Shown: piece after piece, positions 49,271 to 59,716 of the stretch
Layout of the letters: every line of letters starts with the position of its first letter
Position numbering within the stretch: position 1 is the first letter of the stretch
Assembly: GCF_000766865.1 (NCBI RefSeq)
Contig: NZ_JNFA01000011.1
Span: forward strand, 434,001-498,000
Source: Listeria booriae
GTDB lineage: Bacteria; Bacillota; Bacilli; Lactobacillales; Listeriaceae
Length of the DNA stretch: 64,000 nucleotides
Direction of reading: 5' to 3'
Translations under genes and position numbers: made by a program
The notes under the pieces: generated by a model
What the model saw: only the letters and a program-made list of their open reading frames with translations
Database searches by the model: none
Told to the model about the DNA's origin: nothing

Positions 49271-51295
49271 ATGAACAAGAGAAAGCAACATAGAATACGG
49301 CTGGGAATAGGTATGGTGGTGGCAGGCCTTTTATTGGCATTTCCATTCTCGACATCATCGCCAGTAGCAATTGCGGACACGACAGTCGGAGCAGAGGACA
49401 AGATTGTAACTTTTCCTGATAAAACGGTGGAACGAGAAGTACGCGTGGAGACAGGAGTGTACGGAACTACTCCAATTACGCAAGAAGCGATGAAGAAAGT
49501 AAAGAAAATAAATATTGGGTATAGTGATGTTAAAAGTCTTGAAGGATTACAGTATGCAGTGAATCTAACCTATTTTTATGCTACTGCAAACGATATACAA
49601 GATATTACACCGCTCGCAAATCTTTCTAAACTTCAAATAATCATTATGACAGGAAACCATAATTTGACGGATGTTCAATCGTTGGCCACGATGACAGGGT
49701 TGCAAAGGATCATCATGGATTGGTGTGCGATTCGAGAAGTTCCAGATTTATCGAAACTGACACAGTTGAATTGGATATGGTTTGGTAGAAATCAAATTCA
49801 AAGTGCCGAATTTGCGAGAAACGTATCTTCTACCTTGAAGTTTGTATCATTGGGCTACAATAACATCTCAGATGCTTCCCCGCTTGCTAACACTCATAAC
49901 GCAGACATTGAACTTGTAAAGAATCGTATTTTAGATGTCAGTATGTTAGATTGGGAAAGTAACATTATCGACACATCTGGCCAAGAAGTGACACTACCTG
50001 TGCAAAAAACGGGAGCATCTCACTTTATCTTTTCGAATCCGGTGTTGTCTACGAAAGGATCCATATTAGCACCAGATTCAATAAATGACGATGGGGTTTA
50101 TCAAGAGGAGGGCAATCAATTTAGGTGGCCTATATCCCCTACGCAAAGAACGGGAAGCGTAAGTTTCATATATAGAGAGAAGAATGGAAAAGGAATTTCA
50201 TATAATAGTGGTCGTGTCACGATTCCGTTTGAAGTCGTAGAAGCAGCGCCGGTCACGGTTCGTTATGTGGACACTAAGGGGGAATCCATTGCCGATGATG
50301 AAACGTTAACCGGCGAATATAGCACCAATTATACGGCGGCGGCCAAAGATATTCCTACTTACACGCTAGTTCGAACACCAGAGAATCGTATGGGTACCTA
50401 CACAGAAAGACCACAAACCATCACTTTCGTGTACGACAAAGTAGACGCATCTCCCGTGACGATTGAGTATAGAAGTACTACAGGCAAAATAATCGCGCCA
50501 GGTGAAACACTACAAGGTAAATTAGACGAGCAGTATATGGCAGAAGAAAAAGGGATACCAGGATATACATTGATAGAAAAACCAGAGAACCAACAAGGTA
50601 CCTTCATAGATAAAACACAAACGGTTACTTTTTTGTATAAGGCTGAGCAAGGAGCGCCAATTACTGTGCAATACTTAGACGACCAAGGAAAACAGTTGAA
50701 GCCAGATACATTTTTAGAAGGAGCGTTTGATACAGCATATCATACAAAAGCCATTGATATTGCGCATTATGCCTTGGTTAGCTCACCCCTAAATGCGGCA
50801 GGAACATTTACTTTGACTCCTCAAACTGTGACTTATCAGTATGTTCGGTTGGAAGGAAAACCAGTTATTATTAACTACGAGAGCAAAGATGGAAAAACAC
50901 TGCATCCAGAGACACGTTTAATTGGCTTAGAAGGAACGAATTATGAAGCAACACCAAAAGTTATTAAGGGCTATGATGTCCTACAAGTAATAGGGCAAAC
51001 TAAAGGGAAGTATACAGCTGATTCCCAACACGTTACCTTCATATATCAAGCTATAGGAGAAGCAAAGACACCATTCTCATTAGTTGCACCTAGAGAGCCT
51101 CAAGATCCAGATCCAACAAGCAGGTTAAAAGAAACAGTTCCATCAGTGGTATCTTTGCAAACAGAGATTCGAAGTAAGGACGAGGATACAGAGACAAAAA
51201 TTTTACCTCATACGGGCGATCAAGAAAATGATTGGTGGTTCGTAGGTGGTGGACTTCTTATCTTGACGACCGCATATCGTTGGAGAAAAATGTAG
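49271..51295 (+). CDS. Internalin-like LRR/MucBP surface protein with LPXTG anchor
   Basis: 674 residues with AAGGAGG upstream. The signal peptide runs to about residue 35 (LLLAFPFSTSSPVAIA). A short leucine-rich repeat block of about six units (VKSLEGLQYAVNLTYFYA, ITPLANLSKLQIIIMTG, SDASPLANTHNADIELVKN) covers residues 75-225, followed by an Ig-like inter-repeat region. Four MucBP repeats of about 67 residues (PVTVRYVDTKGESI and relatives) cover about 325-590. The sortase signal is LPHTG, followed by WWFVGGGLLILTTAYRWRKM. It is covalently attached to the wall by sortase A, and probably is an adhesin for mucin-like glycans. Confidence 0.93.
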   Translation: MNKRKQHRIRLGIGMVVAGLLLAFPFSTSSPVAIADTTVGAEDKIVTFPDKTVEREVRVETGVYGTTPITQEAMKKVKKINIGYSDVKSLEGLQYAVNLTYFYATANDIQDITPLANLSKLQIIIMTGNHNLTDVQSLATMTGLQRIIMDWCAIREVPDLSKLTQLNWIWFGRNQIQSAEFARNVSSTLKFVSLGYNNISDASPLANTHNADIELVKNRILDVSMLDWESNIIDTSGQEVTLPVQKTGASHFIFSNPVLSTKGSILAPDSINDDGVYQEEGNQFRWPISPTQRTGSVSFIYREKNGKGISYNSGRVTIPFEVVEAAPVTVRYVDTKGESIADDETLTGEYSTNYTAAAKDIPTYTLVRTPENRMGTYTERPQTITFVYDKVDASPVTIEYRSTTGKIIAPGETLQGKLDEQYMAEEKGIPGYTLIEKPENQQGTFIDKTQTVTFLYKAEQGAPITVQYLDDQGKQLKPDTFLEGAFDTAYHTKAIDIAHYALVSSPLNAAGTFTLTPQTVTYQYVRLEGKPVIINYESKDGKTLHPETRLIGLEGTNYEATPKVIKGYDVLQVIGQTKGKYTADSQHVTFIYQAIGEAKTPFSLVAPREPQDPDPTSRLKETVPSVVSLQTEIRSKDEDTETKILPHTGDQENDWWFVGGGLLILTTAYRWRKM

Positions 51296-51303
51296 CAAAA
51301 GAA

Positions 51304-51354
51304 ATACTAAGATTATTAGATAGGGTCCTATCCCGTCTAATAGTCTTAGTATTA
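51304..51354. terminator. Strong bidirectional terminator
   Basis: AATACTAAGATTATTAGA pairs with TCTAATAGTCTTAGTATT (one G-U) over 18 bp. It serves the LPXTG gene and the convergent deoR-type gene. Confidence 0.85.
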
Positions 51355-51363
51355 TTTTTATGC

Positions 51364-52128
51364 CTAATAAATCAATGTCACATCTTTTTCTTTCAAAAAC
51401 TGTTGCCATTCGTGTGATGGTTCCTTGTCTGTAATCAAGTAGTCAATTTCCGAAATATCGACGATTTTGATGAATGCGTTTCTGTCGAATTTGGAGGAGT
51501 CGGCTACTAGGATGACTTTGTTGGCGCGTCTTAACATGTGGTTTTTGACTTCGGCTTCGGGTTCGTTGGAGTCGGTGATGCCGTTTTCCATGGAGAGCCC
51601 CTTGCAGCTTATAATCGCGTAATCGACGTAGTAGCGGCTAATTGTGTTGGCGGCGTCTGAACCAACAAGTGAGTTGGATTTCGTGCGCAGTGTGCCGCCT
51701 GTGAGAATGAGGTGGACTTTGAAATTAGAGAGCAGGTCCACGGCTGTGATGGAGTTAGTAATGATGGTGAGATTCTCTTTCTCGCGCGCTAGAAGGCTGA
51801 GGGACTCGAAAACAGTAGAGCTTGTGTCGGCGATTAATGAGTCACCGGCTTTGATTAATGATGTTGTTTTTGTTGCGATGTTTTTCTTTTCTTCGACATT
51901 GATGATGTTTCTTGTGGCATATGGGAGGTCTTCGTTGGTGTGTTGACTGAGTGTTGCGCCGCCATAGCTACGGTCGACAATGCCTTCTTTCTCCAGTTTG
52001 TCCAAATCACGGCGAATCGTTTCTTCTGATACGTTGAATGTTTTGGCAAGTTGGGAGACGTGAACTTTTTTATTTTTCTTGATTTCCGATAGTATCTTAT
52101 CTTTTCGCTCAAAAGCTAGCAATTTCAT
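51364..52128 (-). CDS. DeoR-family regulator, probable rhamnose repressor
   Basis: 254 residues from ATG at 52128 (MKLLAFERKDKILSEI), with AAGGA seven bases upstream; an upstream extension is hydrophobic and unlikely. The DeoR helix-turn-helix reads VHVSQLAKTFNVSEETIRRDL near residue 20. The C-terminal sugar-phosphate sensor has IADTSSTVFE, ILTGGTLRTKSNSLVG and YAIISCKGL. It is divergent from rhaBADM with a 170-bp gap, so it likely controls that operon with a rhamnose-derived phosphate as ligand (inference). Confidence 0.9.
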   Translation of the reverse strand: MKLLAFERKDKILSEIKKNKKVHVSQLAKTFNVSEETIRRDLDKLEKEGIVDRSYGGATLSQHTNEDLPYATRNIINVEEKKNIATKTTSLIKAGDSLIADTSSTVFESLSLLAREKENLTIITNSITAVDLLSNFKVHLILTGGTLRTKSNSLVGSDAANTISRYYVDYAIISCKGLSMENGITDSNEPEAEVKNHMLRRANKVILVADSSKFDRNAFIKIVDISEIDYLITDKEPSHEWQQFLKEKDVTLIY

Positions 52129-52233
52129 CACATCCTTGTCTTCTTTATTGTAAACAAAGAAATATTTACAAGCAAGTTTTATAATGAACCTCACACAAAA
52201 CAATAGAAAACAACATAAATACAAATAAAAATG

Positions 52234-52262
52234 TTGACTTAATGTTTGTTTTGGTTTATTCT
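52234..52262 (+). promoter_or_regulatory. Sigma-A promoter of the rha operon
   Basis: TTGACT, 17 bases, TATTCT, about 38 bases upstream of rhaB. The region around it is rich in TGTTT/AAACA words that may be DeoR sites. Confidence 0.65.
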
Positions 52263-52299
52263 TGTCTTATAAATGAAAGACATGAAGGAGGTTTGGAGA

Positions 52300-53757
52300 A
52301 TGAAACATGTAGCTGTGGATGTTGGCGCTTCAAGTGGCCGCTTGTTGTTAGGTGAGCTGGTTGATGGGAAAATAGCGCTGACGGAAGTGCACCGTTTCAA
52401 AAATGGATTTTCGCAGGTCGATGGTGTCGATTTATGGGATATTGATCATATATTCACAAATATTCTTGTTGGACTTGAGAAGTTGAAGCAGTCTGGTGTG
52501 GCGAGCTGTACGCTTGGGATTGATACGTGGGCGGTGGATTATTGTTTAGTGGGTCCTGGAGGAAAGCGGTTACACGAGGTAGTAAGTTATCGTGATGCAC
52601 GGACGGATCAGGCGATGGATGCTGTTTTGAAGCGGGTTCCTGCCGCGGATATATACGAGAAGACGGGGATTCAGTTTTTGCAGTTTAATTCGTTGTATCA
52701 GTTGTTTGTGGAGGATGCGGAGCTTAAGAGGCAGGCAGAGAGCGTGATGATGGTGCCTGATTATTTGGGATATTTGTTGACTGGGCAGCGCGTGACGGAA
52801 GTGACGAATGCTTCTTCTACGCAGATGTTGAATCTTTGTACGCGGAAATTTGACGGAGAATTGTTGGATGTTGTGGGATTGGCTGCGGGGCAGTTTGCGT
52901 CGTTTGCGAAACCGGGACAGTTGCTTGGGAAGGTTAGTCGCGATTTACATGAGAAATATGATTTGCCGGATTGTGATGTGGTGGTCATTGCGACGCATGA
53001 CACGGCTTCGGCGGTGCTTGGTGCGCCAGGTGTTGGCGATGATTGGGCGTTTTTGTCGAGCGGGACGTGGTCTTTGTTGGGCGCGGAATTGCCGAATCCG
53101 ATTAATACGCGAGAGGCTTTTGCGGCGAATTACACGAACGAGTGGGGCGCCTACGATACTTTCCGCTTTTTGAAAAATATCATGGGATTGTGGCTCATTC
53201 AGGAAGTCGCGAGGATGCAAGATTATGCGTATAGTTATGCAGAACTCGCCGAATTAGCGGCACACGAAGAACCTTTTGCGGTGCTGATTCCCGTCGATGA
53301 CAATCGATTCCTAAACCCGGAAAACATGATTGCCGAGATTCAAGCTTATTGCGCGGAGACAAACCAAGAAATCCCACAAACACCGGGAAAATTGGCGCGC
53401 GTTATTTATGATAGTTTGGCGGTTCAATACGCGCTGCAAATCGAGCAATTGCAAGCGTTGACGGGGAAAACGATACGGCATCTACACATCATTGGTGGTG
53501 GCGCGAACATCGCGATGCTGAACCAATTGACGGCGGATTTGACGGGGATTATGGTTCACGCGGGTCCGACGGAAGCTACAGGTCTTGGGAATTTGGCGGT
53601 ACAGTTCATTGCGAGTGGCGAGGCGCGAAATATGACGGAAATCCGAGAAATCATTCGCCAATCCGTTCCAATAACTACATATAAACCAAGTAATAGCACC
53701 AATTTTTCGATAATAAAGGCAAAATACGAAACCATTTCAGGAGGCGTTTTAAAATGA
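52300..53757 (+). CDS. rhaB: Rhamnulokinase
   Basis: 485 residues from ATG at 52300, which has AAGGAGGT upstream. The N-terminal ATP-binding [16 protein letters not shown] is diagnostic for RhaB; other motifs are [22 protein letters not shown] with the catalytic Asp, and [15 protein letters not shown]. It phosphorylates L-rhamnulose at O1. It overlaps rhaA by four bases. Confidence 0.96.
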   Translation: MKHVAVDVGASSGRLLLGELVDGKIALTEVHRFKNGFSQVDGVDLWDIDHIFTNILVGLEKLKQSGVASCTLGIDTWAVDYCLVGPGGKRLHEVVSYRDARTDQAMDAVLKRVPAADIYEKTGIQFLQFNSLYQLFVEDAELKRQAESVMMVPDYLGYLLTGQRVTEVTNASSTQMLNLCTRKFDGELLDVVGLAAGQFASFAKPGQLLGKVSRDLHEKYDLPDCDVVVIATHDTASAVLGAPGVGDDWAFLSSGTWSLLGAELPNPINTREAFAANYTNEWGAYDTFRFLKNIMGLWLIQEVARMQDYAYSYAELAELAAHEEPFAVLIPVDDNRFLNPENMIAEIQAYCAETNQEIPQTPGKLARVIYDSLAVQYALQIEQLQALTGKTIRHLHIIGGGANIAMLNQLTADLTGIMVHAGPTEATGLGNLAVQFIASGEARNMTEIREIIRQSVPITTYKPSNSTNFSIIKAKYETISGGVLK

Positions 53758-55013
53758 GTAACGAACAATTACAGCAACAATACGAGTGGGCCAAGGCGGC
53801 CTATGCGAAATACGGCGTAAACACAGACGATGTTTTGAAAAAATTAGCCGACATCAAAATCTCCATGCATTGCTGGCAAGGCGATGACGTTGCAGGCTTC
53901 ATGAACCCAGATCAAGAGCTGACTGGCGGCATTTCGGTGACGGGAAACTACCCAGGTGCAGCGCATACACCAGAACAATTACGCGCTGATTTAGAAAAAG
54001 CTTTTTCACTCATTCCCGGCAAACATAAAGTGAATTTGCACGCGATGTATATTGATACAGACGAAAAAATTGACCTTGACGAAATCGAGCCAAAACATTA
54101 TGAAAAATGGGTTGCATGGGCGAAAGAGCAAGGATTAGGACTAGATTTTAACCCGACGTTCTTCTCGCATCCGAATTCCGAAGATGGATTCACGCTGAGC
54201 CATCCAGATAAGAAAATTCGTGATTTCTGGATTGAACACGGCAAACGAGCACGGAAAGTTGCGGCGTATTTTGGTGAAGAATTAGGACAAACATCGGTCA
54301 ATAATTTTTGGGTTCCTGATGGTTTTAAAGATAATCCGATTGATCGTTTGGCGCCACGTAAGCGTTTGATGGAATCGCTGGATGAGATTTTCGCGGAAGA
54401 TTTGGACAAGAAATATACGCTGGATGCGGTGGAAAGTAAGTTGTTTGGGCTTGGCGCAGAAGCGTATACGGTGGGTTCGCACGAATTTTATATGGGGTAT
54501 GGCATTACGCGTAACAAGCTGGTGTGCCTCGATGCGGGCCATTTCCACCCGACAGAAGTAATTTCGAACAAGTTGTCTTCCTTGTCGCTGTTTAGTGATG
54601 GTATTTTGCTACACGTGAGTCGTCCGGTGCGTTGGGATAGCGACCATGTGGTGATTATGGATGACGAGTTGCAGGAAATCGGCCGCGAGCTAGTTCGCAA
54701 TGATCTACTCGGCAAAACGAATATCGGCTTGGATTTCTTCGATGCCACGATTAACCGCGTCGCAGCATGGGTTATCGGCACACGCAATACGATTAAAGCG
54801 CTACTAAAAGCAATGCTTGAACCAACCGAATACTTGAAAAAAATCGAGCTAGAAGGCGACTACACAACACGTTTGGCGCTAACAGAAGAACTGAAAGACT
54901 TCCCGTTTGCCGCGGTTTGGGATTACTATTGCGAAGCACAAAACGTGCCAGTTCGTGAAGCGTGGTTAGAAGAAGTGAAGAAATATGAAGAAAATACATT
55001 GTTGAAACGTTAA
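53754..55013 (+). CDS. rhaA: L-rhamnose isomerase
   Basis: 419 residues, normal length. Typical segments are [14 protein letters not shown] near residue 35, [24 protein letters not shown] split over residues 123-147, and [20 protein letters not shown] near 258, which carry metal-binding Asp and His. It converts L-rhamnose to L-rhamnulose with Mn2+. It follows rhaB with an ATGA overlap. Confidence 0.97.
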   Translation: MSNEQLQQQYEWAKAAYAKYGVNTDDVLKKLADIKISMHCWQGDDVAGFMNPDQELTGGISVTGNYPGAAHTPEQLRADLEKAFSLIPGKHKVNLHAMYIDTDEKIDLDEIEPKHYEKWVAWAKEQGLGLDFNPTFFSHPNSEDGFTLSHPDKKIRDFWIEHGKRARKVAAYFGEELGQTSVNNFWVPDGFKDNPIDRLAPRKRLMESLDEIFAEDLDKKYTLDAVESKLFGLGAEAYTVGSHEFYMGYGITRNKLVCLDAGHFHPTEVISNKLSSLSLFSDGILLHVSRPVRWDSDHVVIMDDELQEIGRELVRNDLLGKTNIGLDFFDATINRVAAWVIGTRNTIKALLKAMLEPTEYLKKIELEGDYTTRLALTEELKDFPFAAVWDYYCEAQNVPVREAWLEEVKKYEENTLLKR

Positions 55014-55030
55014 TAAGGGGGCAAAAAGTG

Positions 55031-55858
55031 ATGAATGAAGTAATAAAAGCACCATTCGTACAAGAAATGATGAAAGTAACGGCAAATCTATATCGCCTTG
55101 GCTGGGATGAACGAAACGGCGGGAACATTAGTTATTTGCTGACAGAACAAGAAGTGAGCGAGTTTATCAATCCAAATCAAGTTATCCGCACAATACCAAT
55201 GATTTTCGACGCAACCGAACTGGCAGGAAAATATTTTATCGTGACAGGTTCCGGAAAATACTTTAAAAATGTCATCGATGAACCAGATGTAAACCTCGGC
55301 ATTATCCGTGTCGCGCAAACGGGTACAAGCGTTGAACTATTATGGGGCTTCACAGATGGCGGCGTGCCAACAAGCGAGCTACCAGCCCATTTCATGAGTC
55401 ATATCGAACGACTAAAAATCGATCCGAATCACCGTATTATTATGCATAATCATGCAACAAATATTATCGCGATGACATTCACGCATTCCCTAGAAGAACG
55501 CGATTTCACACGTACTTTATGGCAAATGTGCACAGAATGTATCGTCGTTTTCCCAGAAGGTGTTGGCATTTTGCCATGGATGGTTCCTGGAACAGACGCG
55601 ATTGGCATGGCAACAGCTGCGAAAATGCGCGATTTCCGATTGGTCATTTGGCCACATCACGGTATTTTTGGTGCTGGAAGTTCGATGGACGAAGTGTTTG
55701 GCTTGATTGAAACGGCTGAAAAAGCGGCAGAAGTCTACACACTTGTTCAAGCACAAGGCGGCGTAAAACAAACAATCACCGATCAACAACTACAAGATTT
55801 GGCGGACGCATTTGGTGTTACCGCAAAATCTGGATACCTACAAGTTGGCGTGAAGTAA
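55031..55858 (+). CDS. rhaD: L-rhamnulose-1-phosphate aldolase
   Basis: 275 residues from ATG at 55031; a GTG one codon upstream is possible. It is a class II zinc aldolase, with [12 protein letters not shown] near residue 140 holding two zinc histidines and [10 protein letters not shown] near residue 210 holding the third. Substrate-binding GGNISYLL and TGSGKYF lie near residues 34 and 75. It splits L-rhamnulose-1-phosphate into DHAP and L-lactaldehyde. The GC-rich hairpin 55867-55895 follows within the operon. Confidence 0.96.
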   Translation: MNEVIKAPFVQEMMKVTANLYRLGWDERNGGNISYLLTEQEVSEFINPNQVIRTIPMIFDATELAGKYFIVTGSGKYFKNVIDEPDVNLGIIRVAQTGTSVELLWGFTDGGVPTSELPAHFMSHIERLKIDPNHRIIMHNHATNIIAMTFTHSLEERDFTRTLWQMCTECIVVFPEGVGILPWMVPGTDAIGMATAAKMRDFRLVIWPHHGIFGAGSSMDEVFGLIETAEKAAEVYTLVQAQGGVKQTITDQQLQDLADAFGVTAKSGYLQVGVK

Positions 55859-55866
55859 GCAAACAA

Positions 55867-55895
55867 GCGGGGAAGCACAGTCCAAGTTTCCCCGC
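55867..55895 (+). repeat. Intra-operon hairpin between rhaD and rhaM
   Basis: GCGGGGAA pairs with TTCCCCGC around a 13-base loop, without a T-run. It could stabilise the upstream mRNA or reduce expression of the downstream genes. Confidence 0.6.
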
Positions 55896-55919
55896 AAAAT
55901 AAAAGGAGGAGACAGCAAA

Positions 55920-56234
55920 ATGGAAAGAATCGCATCAATCATGTACTTAAAAGATGGTTTTGCCGAAGAATACAAAGCGCGGCACGACGATTTATGGCCA
56001 GAAATGGAGCAAGCATTAAAAGCCCATGGCGCACAGAATTATTCGATTTTCCTCGATGATAATACACACGTTCTGTTCGCATACTTAGAAGTTGAAAATA
56101 AAGAAAAATACGAGAAAATAGCATCGACAGACATTTGCAAAAAATGGTGGGCATACATGGAACCGCTGATGGACACGAACAGCGACAACAGTCCAGTCTC
56201 AAAAAATTTAACAGAAGTTTTCTATCTTGCATAA
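55920..56234 (+). CDS. rhaM: L-rhamnose mutarotase
   Basis: 104 residues, the length of the family. Characteristic segments are [21 protein letters not shown] and [18 protein letters not shown], with a [13 protein letters not shown] end. It interconverts alpha and beta anomers of L-rhamnose to feed RhaA. Shine-Dalgarno AAAGGAGG. Confidence 0.95.
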   Translation: MERIASIMYLKDGFAEEYKARHDDLWPEMEQALKAHGAQNYSIFLDDNTHVLFAYLEVENKEKYEKIASTDICKKWWAYMEPLMDTNSDNSPVSKNLTEVFYLA

Positions 56235-56252
56235 TTAAAAGGAGGAAAAAAC

Positions 56253-57554
56253 ATGGCAAACGCGAAAAAGGGAAGTTTAAAAGCAACTCTAACTGTGTCG
56301 ATGTCGAATTTCTTGGAAGCAGGTTCCATAGTTGCAGGGGCAGGCGGTTTGACATTATGGGTCAATTACTTAAACTTATCGGATGCATCGGTAGGACTAC
56401 TCGGAGCGGTTAGTGCGAATGGATTTGGTTCCGCAGTCGGCGCCTTTATCGGTGGAGCACTCGTAGATAAGTACGGTCGTAAATTCATCTACAAATATGA
56501 TTTAATCGTTTACATGATTGGTGTTTTATTGATAGCGCTGTCAATGAACTTCGGTATGTTGCTAACAGGCTATATCGTAACAGGGATTGCCGTTGGAGCC
56601 GCGATTCCAGCAGCTTGGACATACATCGCCGAAGAAGCCCCAGCAAAAAACAGGGCCGCACACGTCGGTTACGGGCAACTCGCTTGGTCAGTAGGACCCG
56701 CAGTAATGCTATTTCTAGCCGTTTTACTAGCACCACTTGGTCTACTCGGAAGCCGAATTATTTTTGGGATGCTGTTTGTAATCGCTTTAATCACTTGGGT
56801 AATGCAACAACAAATCAGTGAATCAGCCGTATGGGTCGATCAGAAAAAAGAAGACGCAAAACTTGAAAATAAGGGCAAAAAAGTTTCCATCAAGGAACTA
56901 TTTACAATCAAAGCTAACCGAACTGCTATTATTTTAGTCATGGGAATCTATTTCTTCTGGAACTTAGTAGCTGGCGTCATGGGTTACTTCATGCCATACA
57001 TTTACCAAGTTGTCGGCGGACTATCCTCAGCACACGCCAATCTTTTGCAAGGTACGCTATGGGTATTCACGATTCTATCCACATTCTTCGTATTCATTAA
57101 ACTAGGCGACAAAGTCAACCGCAAACTACTATTCGGTATCGGTGCAGTCATGGGAATCGTCGCTTGGGCAATCCTAACATTTGGTTCCATGGGAATGACA
57201 GAACTACTACTATTCATCATCTTATGGGGCGTTGCCGCCGGATTTGGCGCACAAGCATTTTACGGATTATGGGCTGGCGAACTTTTCAAAACACAATATC
57301 GGGCGATGGTGCAAGGGCTCATGTTCGGATCAGTACGGATTGGTGTCGGCTTGATTTCGCTCGTCGTCCCAGCAATGATCACGTTCCTAGGATTCAAAGC
57401 AGCAGGAATGGTCATGATTGCTTTCCTAATTATCCACCTAATTATCGGCCTTGTCCTAGCCCCTGAAACACGCGGCAAAACATTGAAAGAAATTGAAGAA
57501 GAACGCTATGGTAAAGAAGACAAGATCATCGAGGAGGAAGAATTCAATGTATAA
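56253..57554 (+). CDS. MFS sugar transporter, probable L-rhamnose uptake
   Basis: 433 residues with 12 membrane segments. Signatures of the sugar porter group are GALVDKYGRKFIYKYDL near residue 70, ETRGKTLKEIEEERYG near the C-terminus, and GIAVGAAIPAAWTYIAEEAP near 110. It lies within the rhamnose operon between rhaM and fucO, so L-rhamnose import is the likely role (inference). It overlaps the next gene by eight bases. Confidence 0.88.
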   Translation: MANAKKGSLKATLTVSMSNFLEAGSIVAGAGGLTLWVNYLNLSDASVGLLGAVSANGFGSAVGAFIGGALVDKYGRKFIYKYDLIVYMIGVLLIALSMNFGMLLTGYIVTGIAVGAAIPAAWTYIAEEAPAKNRAAHVGYGQLAWSVGPAVMLFLAVLLAPLGLLGSRIIFGMLFVIALITWVMQQQISESAVWVDQKKEDAKLENKGKKVSIKELFTIKANRTAIILVMGIYFFWNLVAGVMGYFMPYIYQVVGGLSSAHANLLQGTLWVFTILSTFFVFIKLGDKVNRKLLFGIGAVMGIVAWAILTFGSMGMTELLLFIILWGVAAGFGAQAFYGLWAGELFKTQYRAMVQGLMFGSVRIGVGLISLVVPAMITFLGFKAAGMVMIAFLIIHLIIGLVLAPETRGKTLKEIEEERYGKEDKIIEEEEFNV

Positions 57555-58701
57555 CAGAATGATTTTAAACCAAACTTCATATTTCGGCGCTGGTTGCATC
57601 GAAAAAATCACCGAAGAAGCGCAAAAATCAGCTTTTCAAAAAGCATTTATCGTCACAGATCGACCGCTAGTAGAACACGGCATCGTCGCAAAAGTCACGG
57701 CACTACTTGACGCAGAGTCAGTGCCATACGACATTTTTGACGGCTCCGTTCCGAACCCAACGATTGCAGTTGTAAAATCAGGACTGGCGGCTTTCCACGA
57801 ATCAGGCGCGGACTACATCATCGCAATTGGCGGTGGGTCCCCGATTGATACCGCGAAAGCAATCGGAATTATCGCGACAAATCCAAGCTTTGCCGATGTG
57901 CGGAGCTTGGAAGGTGTAGCAAATACGACGGAGCCTTGCGTACCAATTTTTGCAGTGCCGACAACATCAGGAACGGCAGCAGAAGTCACGATTAACTACG
58001 TTATCACGGATGAAGAGCAGCAGCGCAAGTTCGTTTGTGTAGACCCTAACGATATCCCGCTTGTGGCGTTCGTCGATAGCGACATGATGATGTCCATGCC
58101 AAAATCGCTCTGTGCGGCAACAGGAATGGACGCGCTAACACACGCTATCGAAGGCTACATCACGAACGCAGCTTGGGAAATGACGGACATGCTACACATA
58201 AAAGCCATCGAAATCATTGCTGGTTCCTTACGTGATTCAGTGAACGAAGACCCCGCTGGCCGCGAAAAAATGGCATTAGGTCAGTACATCGCGGGAATGG
58301 GATTCTCCAATGTTGGCCTAGGGCTAGTACACGGCATGGCGCACCCACTCGGCGCTTGGTATGACACCCCGCACGGCGTCGCAAACGCGATCATCCTGCC
58401 GACAGTCATGGCCTATAACGCAGCACACACCGGCGATAAATACCGCGATATCGCGCGAGCCATGGGCGTTCCGAATACCGAAACAATGCCCATCGAAGAA
58501 GCCCGAAAAGCAGCTATCGACGCAGTTTCCCAGCTTTCCAAAGACGTTGGCATCCCAGCGACACTAAGCGAAGTCGGCGTCAAAGAACAAGACATCGAAG
58601 CCCTGTCCAAAGATGCCCTCGCAGACGTCTGCACAGGAGGCAATCCGCGCCCAGCAAACACGACAGAAATCCAAGAGCTATACCGATCACTACTTTATTA
58701 A
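57547..58701 (+). CDS. fucO: Lactaldehyde reductase (iron-dependent alcohol dehydrogenase)
   Basis: 384 residues from ATG at 57547, with GAGGAGG upstream; a longer frame overlaps the transporter and is rejected. NAD-binding GGGSPIDTAKA is near residue 97. Iron ligands lie in GMDALTHAIEGY near 195 and LGLVHGMAHPLGAWYDTPHG near 260. It reduces L-lactaldehyde from RhaD to L-1,2-propanediol, regenerating NAD+ under oxygen limitation. Last gene of the operon. Confidence 0.93.
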   Translation: MYNRMILNQTSYFGAGCIEKITEEAQKSAFQKAFIVTDRPLVEHGIVAKVTALLDAESVPYDIFDGSVPNPTIAVVKSGLAAFHESGADYIIAIGGGSPIDTAKAIGIIATNPSFADVRSLEGVANTTEPCVPIFAVPTTSGTAAEVTINYVITDEEQQRKFVCVDPNDIPLVAFVDSDMMMSMPKSLCAATGMDALTHAIEGYITNAAWEMTDMLHIKAIEIIAGSLRDSVNEDPAGREKMALGQYIAGMGFSNVGLGLVHGMAHPLGAWYDTPHGVANAIILPTVMAYNAAHTGDKYRDIARAMGVPNTETMPIEEARKAAIDAVSQLSKDVGIPATLSEVGVKEQDIEALSKDALADVCTGGNPRPANTTEIQELYRSLLY

Positions 58702-58837
58702 CAAAAATTTCACACTTTCATCTTATAAAATTCATGTCTGTCCGTTAAGATAAATATAGTAGATAACAGCAGTGACTCCTTAACTCCCTTTTGGGTCACT
58801 GCAATGTTTCTCACCTTTTTTCATACCTCTCTTTGCG

Positions 58838-58876
58838 AAAACACCGCCCCTTAGTGAGATGGGGACGGTGTTTTTG
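58838..58876. terminator. Terminator-like hairpin after the rha operon
   Basis: AAAACACCG pairs with CGGTGTTTT and CCCC with GGGG, followed by T. A smaller hairpin, CAGTGAC/GTCACTG, is at 58770-58801. Confidence 0.7.
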
Positions 58877-59032
58877 TTGGGCCTGTATGAACAAAGTGAA
58901 TTACAGTCCCAATATAAGCGTGAGCAAAGCGAGGGGTTAATCCTTAAAGCCTGTTCGACGCCAAACTTCTTTACCAAACGCTCTATCACGATTTGTGTAT
59001 AGCGAAAAATACGTCTTACCCGAAAAAAAGAC
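58872..59032 (-). repeat. Dispersed modular repeat, copy R2
   Basis: Minus-strand reading gives module A (ACACAAATCGTGATAGAGCG) and module D (TAAGGATTAACCC, CACGCTTATATTGGGACTGT and the pairing CAGGCCCAACA), but no module B or C. It partly merges with the terminator. The remaining sequence up to 59204 shows nothing I recognise. Confidence 0.7.
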
Positions 59033-59204
59033 CTTGTGGGCCTTCTCATTTAGCGAAAATACACAAAAAAATCGCGCACCTAGCCATATCGTCTGACAAT
59101 TCACCCCAGTTCACACGTATTTTTAGACCCTTTAGATAAATCCCCACTACAAAACTAGCAGAAAAGAACAAAGCTTTCTCCTCCGAGTCGATGTAAAATA
59201 AATA

Positions 59205-59222
59205 TTGTGATAACATTCACAA
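59205..59222. promoter_or_regulatory. Rex/Crp-type palindrome upstream of the cupin gene
   Basis: TTGTGATAACATTCACAA. TTGTGA and TCACAA are perfect arms with six bases between. It lies just after a TAAAAT -10-like element and 22 bases before the start codon, so it would repress. It fits both Rex and Crp/Fnr-family consensus. Confidence 0.6.
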
Positions 59223-59243
59223 ATTCGAGAGGAGTTGTAACAA

Positions 59244-59627
59244 ATGATGTTTGCGAAAAAAGTACAAGATTACAAAGAACGTATTTTTGATGTAAATGAA
59301 ATCAAGTCTTTCGATAATGAGCAGGCGAAGAAAACCGTTTTTTACGAAACAGGGCAAACAGTAGGGGCGGTTTGGTGTTTAAAACCAGGACAAGAACTTT
59401 ATTTTCATTCTCATAAACAGGCAGACGATATTTGGATCTGTATCGAAGGCGATTCTGGCACATACTACCCTGAATGTGGCGAATCCGTTGAGATTTCCAA
59501 AGGTATGATTTGTGTCGCTAGACCAGGTGAAAAACATGGCATGAAGAACACGGGCACAACCGATTTCGTCTTTATTGGCATTGCTGGACCAGTGCCGCTA
59601 GATTTAATTTTGCACGAACTGGAATAG
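59244..59627 (+). CDS. Cupin-domain protein
   Basis: 127 residues with GAGAGGAG upstream. Single cupin barrel: motif 1 is seen in GQELYFHSHKQADDIWICIEG and motif 2 in RPGEKHGMKNTGTTDFVFIG, with metal-binding His-His-Glu/His present. Substrate unknown; such small cupins act as isomerases, dioxygenases or ligand sensors. It appears monocistronic under the palindrome at 59205. Confidence 0.85.
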   Translation: MMFAKKVQDYKERIFDVNEIKSFDNEQAKKTVFYETGQTVGAVWCLKPGQELYFHSHKQADDIWICIEGDSGTYYPECGESVEISKGMICVARPGEKHGMKNTGTTDFVFIGIAGPVPLDLILHELE

Positions 59628-59716
59628 TTATGTATAGTATATAATCAACTCATACAGTGTTAAATATCCTCTGAATGTGCTACGATTAGATTTGGCACAA
59701 AGAAGGGGGATATTTT

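Noticed and set aside
58780-59049. 89-residue minus-strand frame after fucO
   Set aside because: It spans a terminator and repeat R2 and has no ribosome site or recognisable domain.
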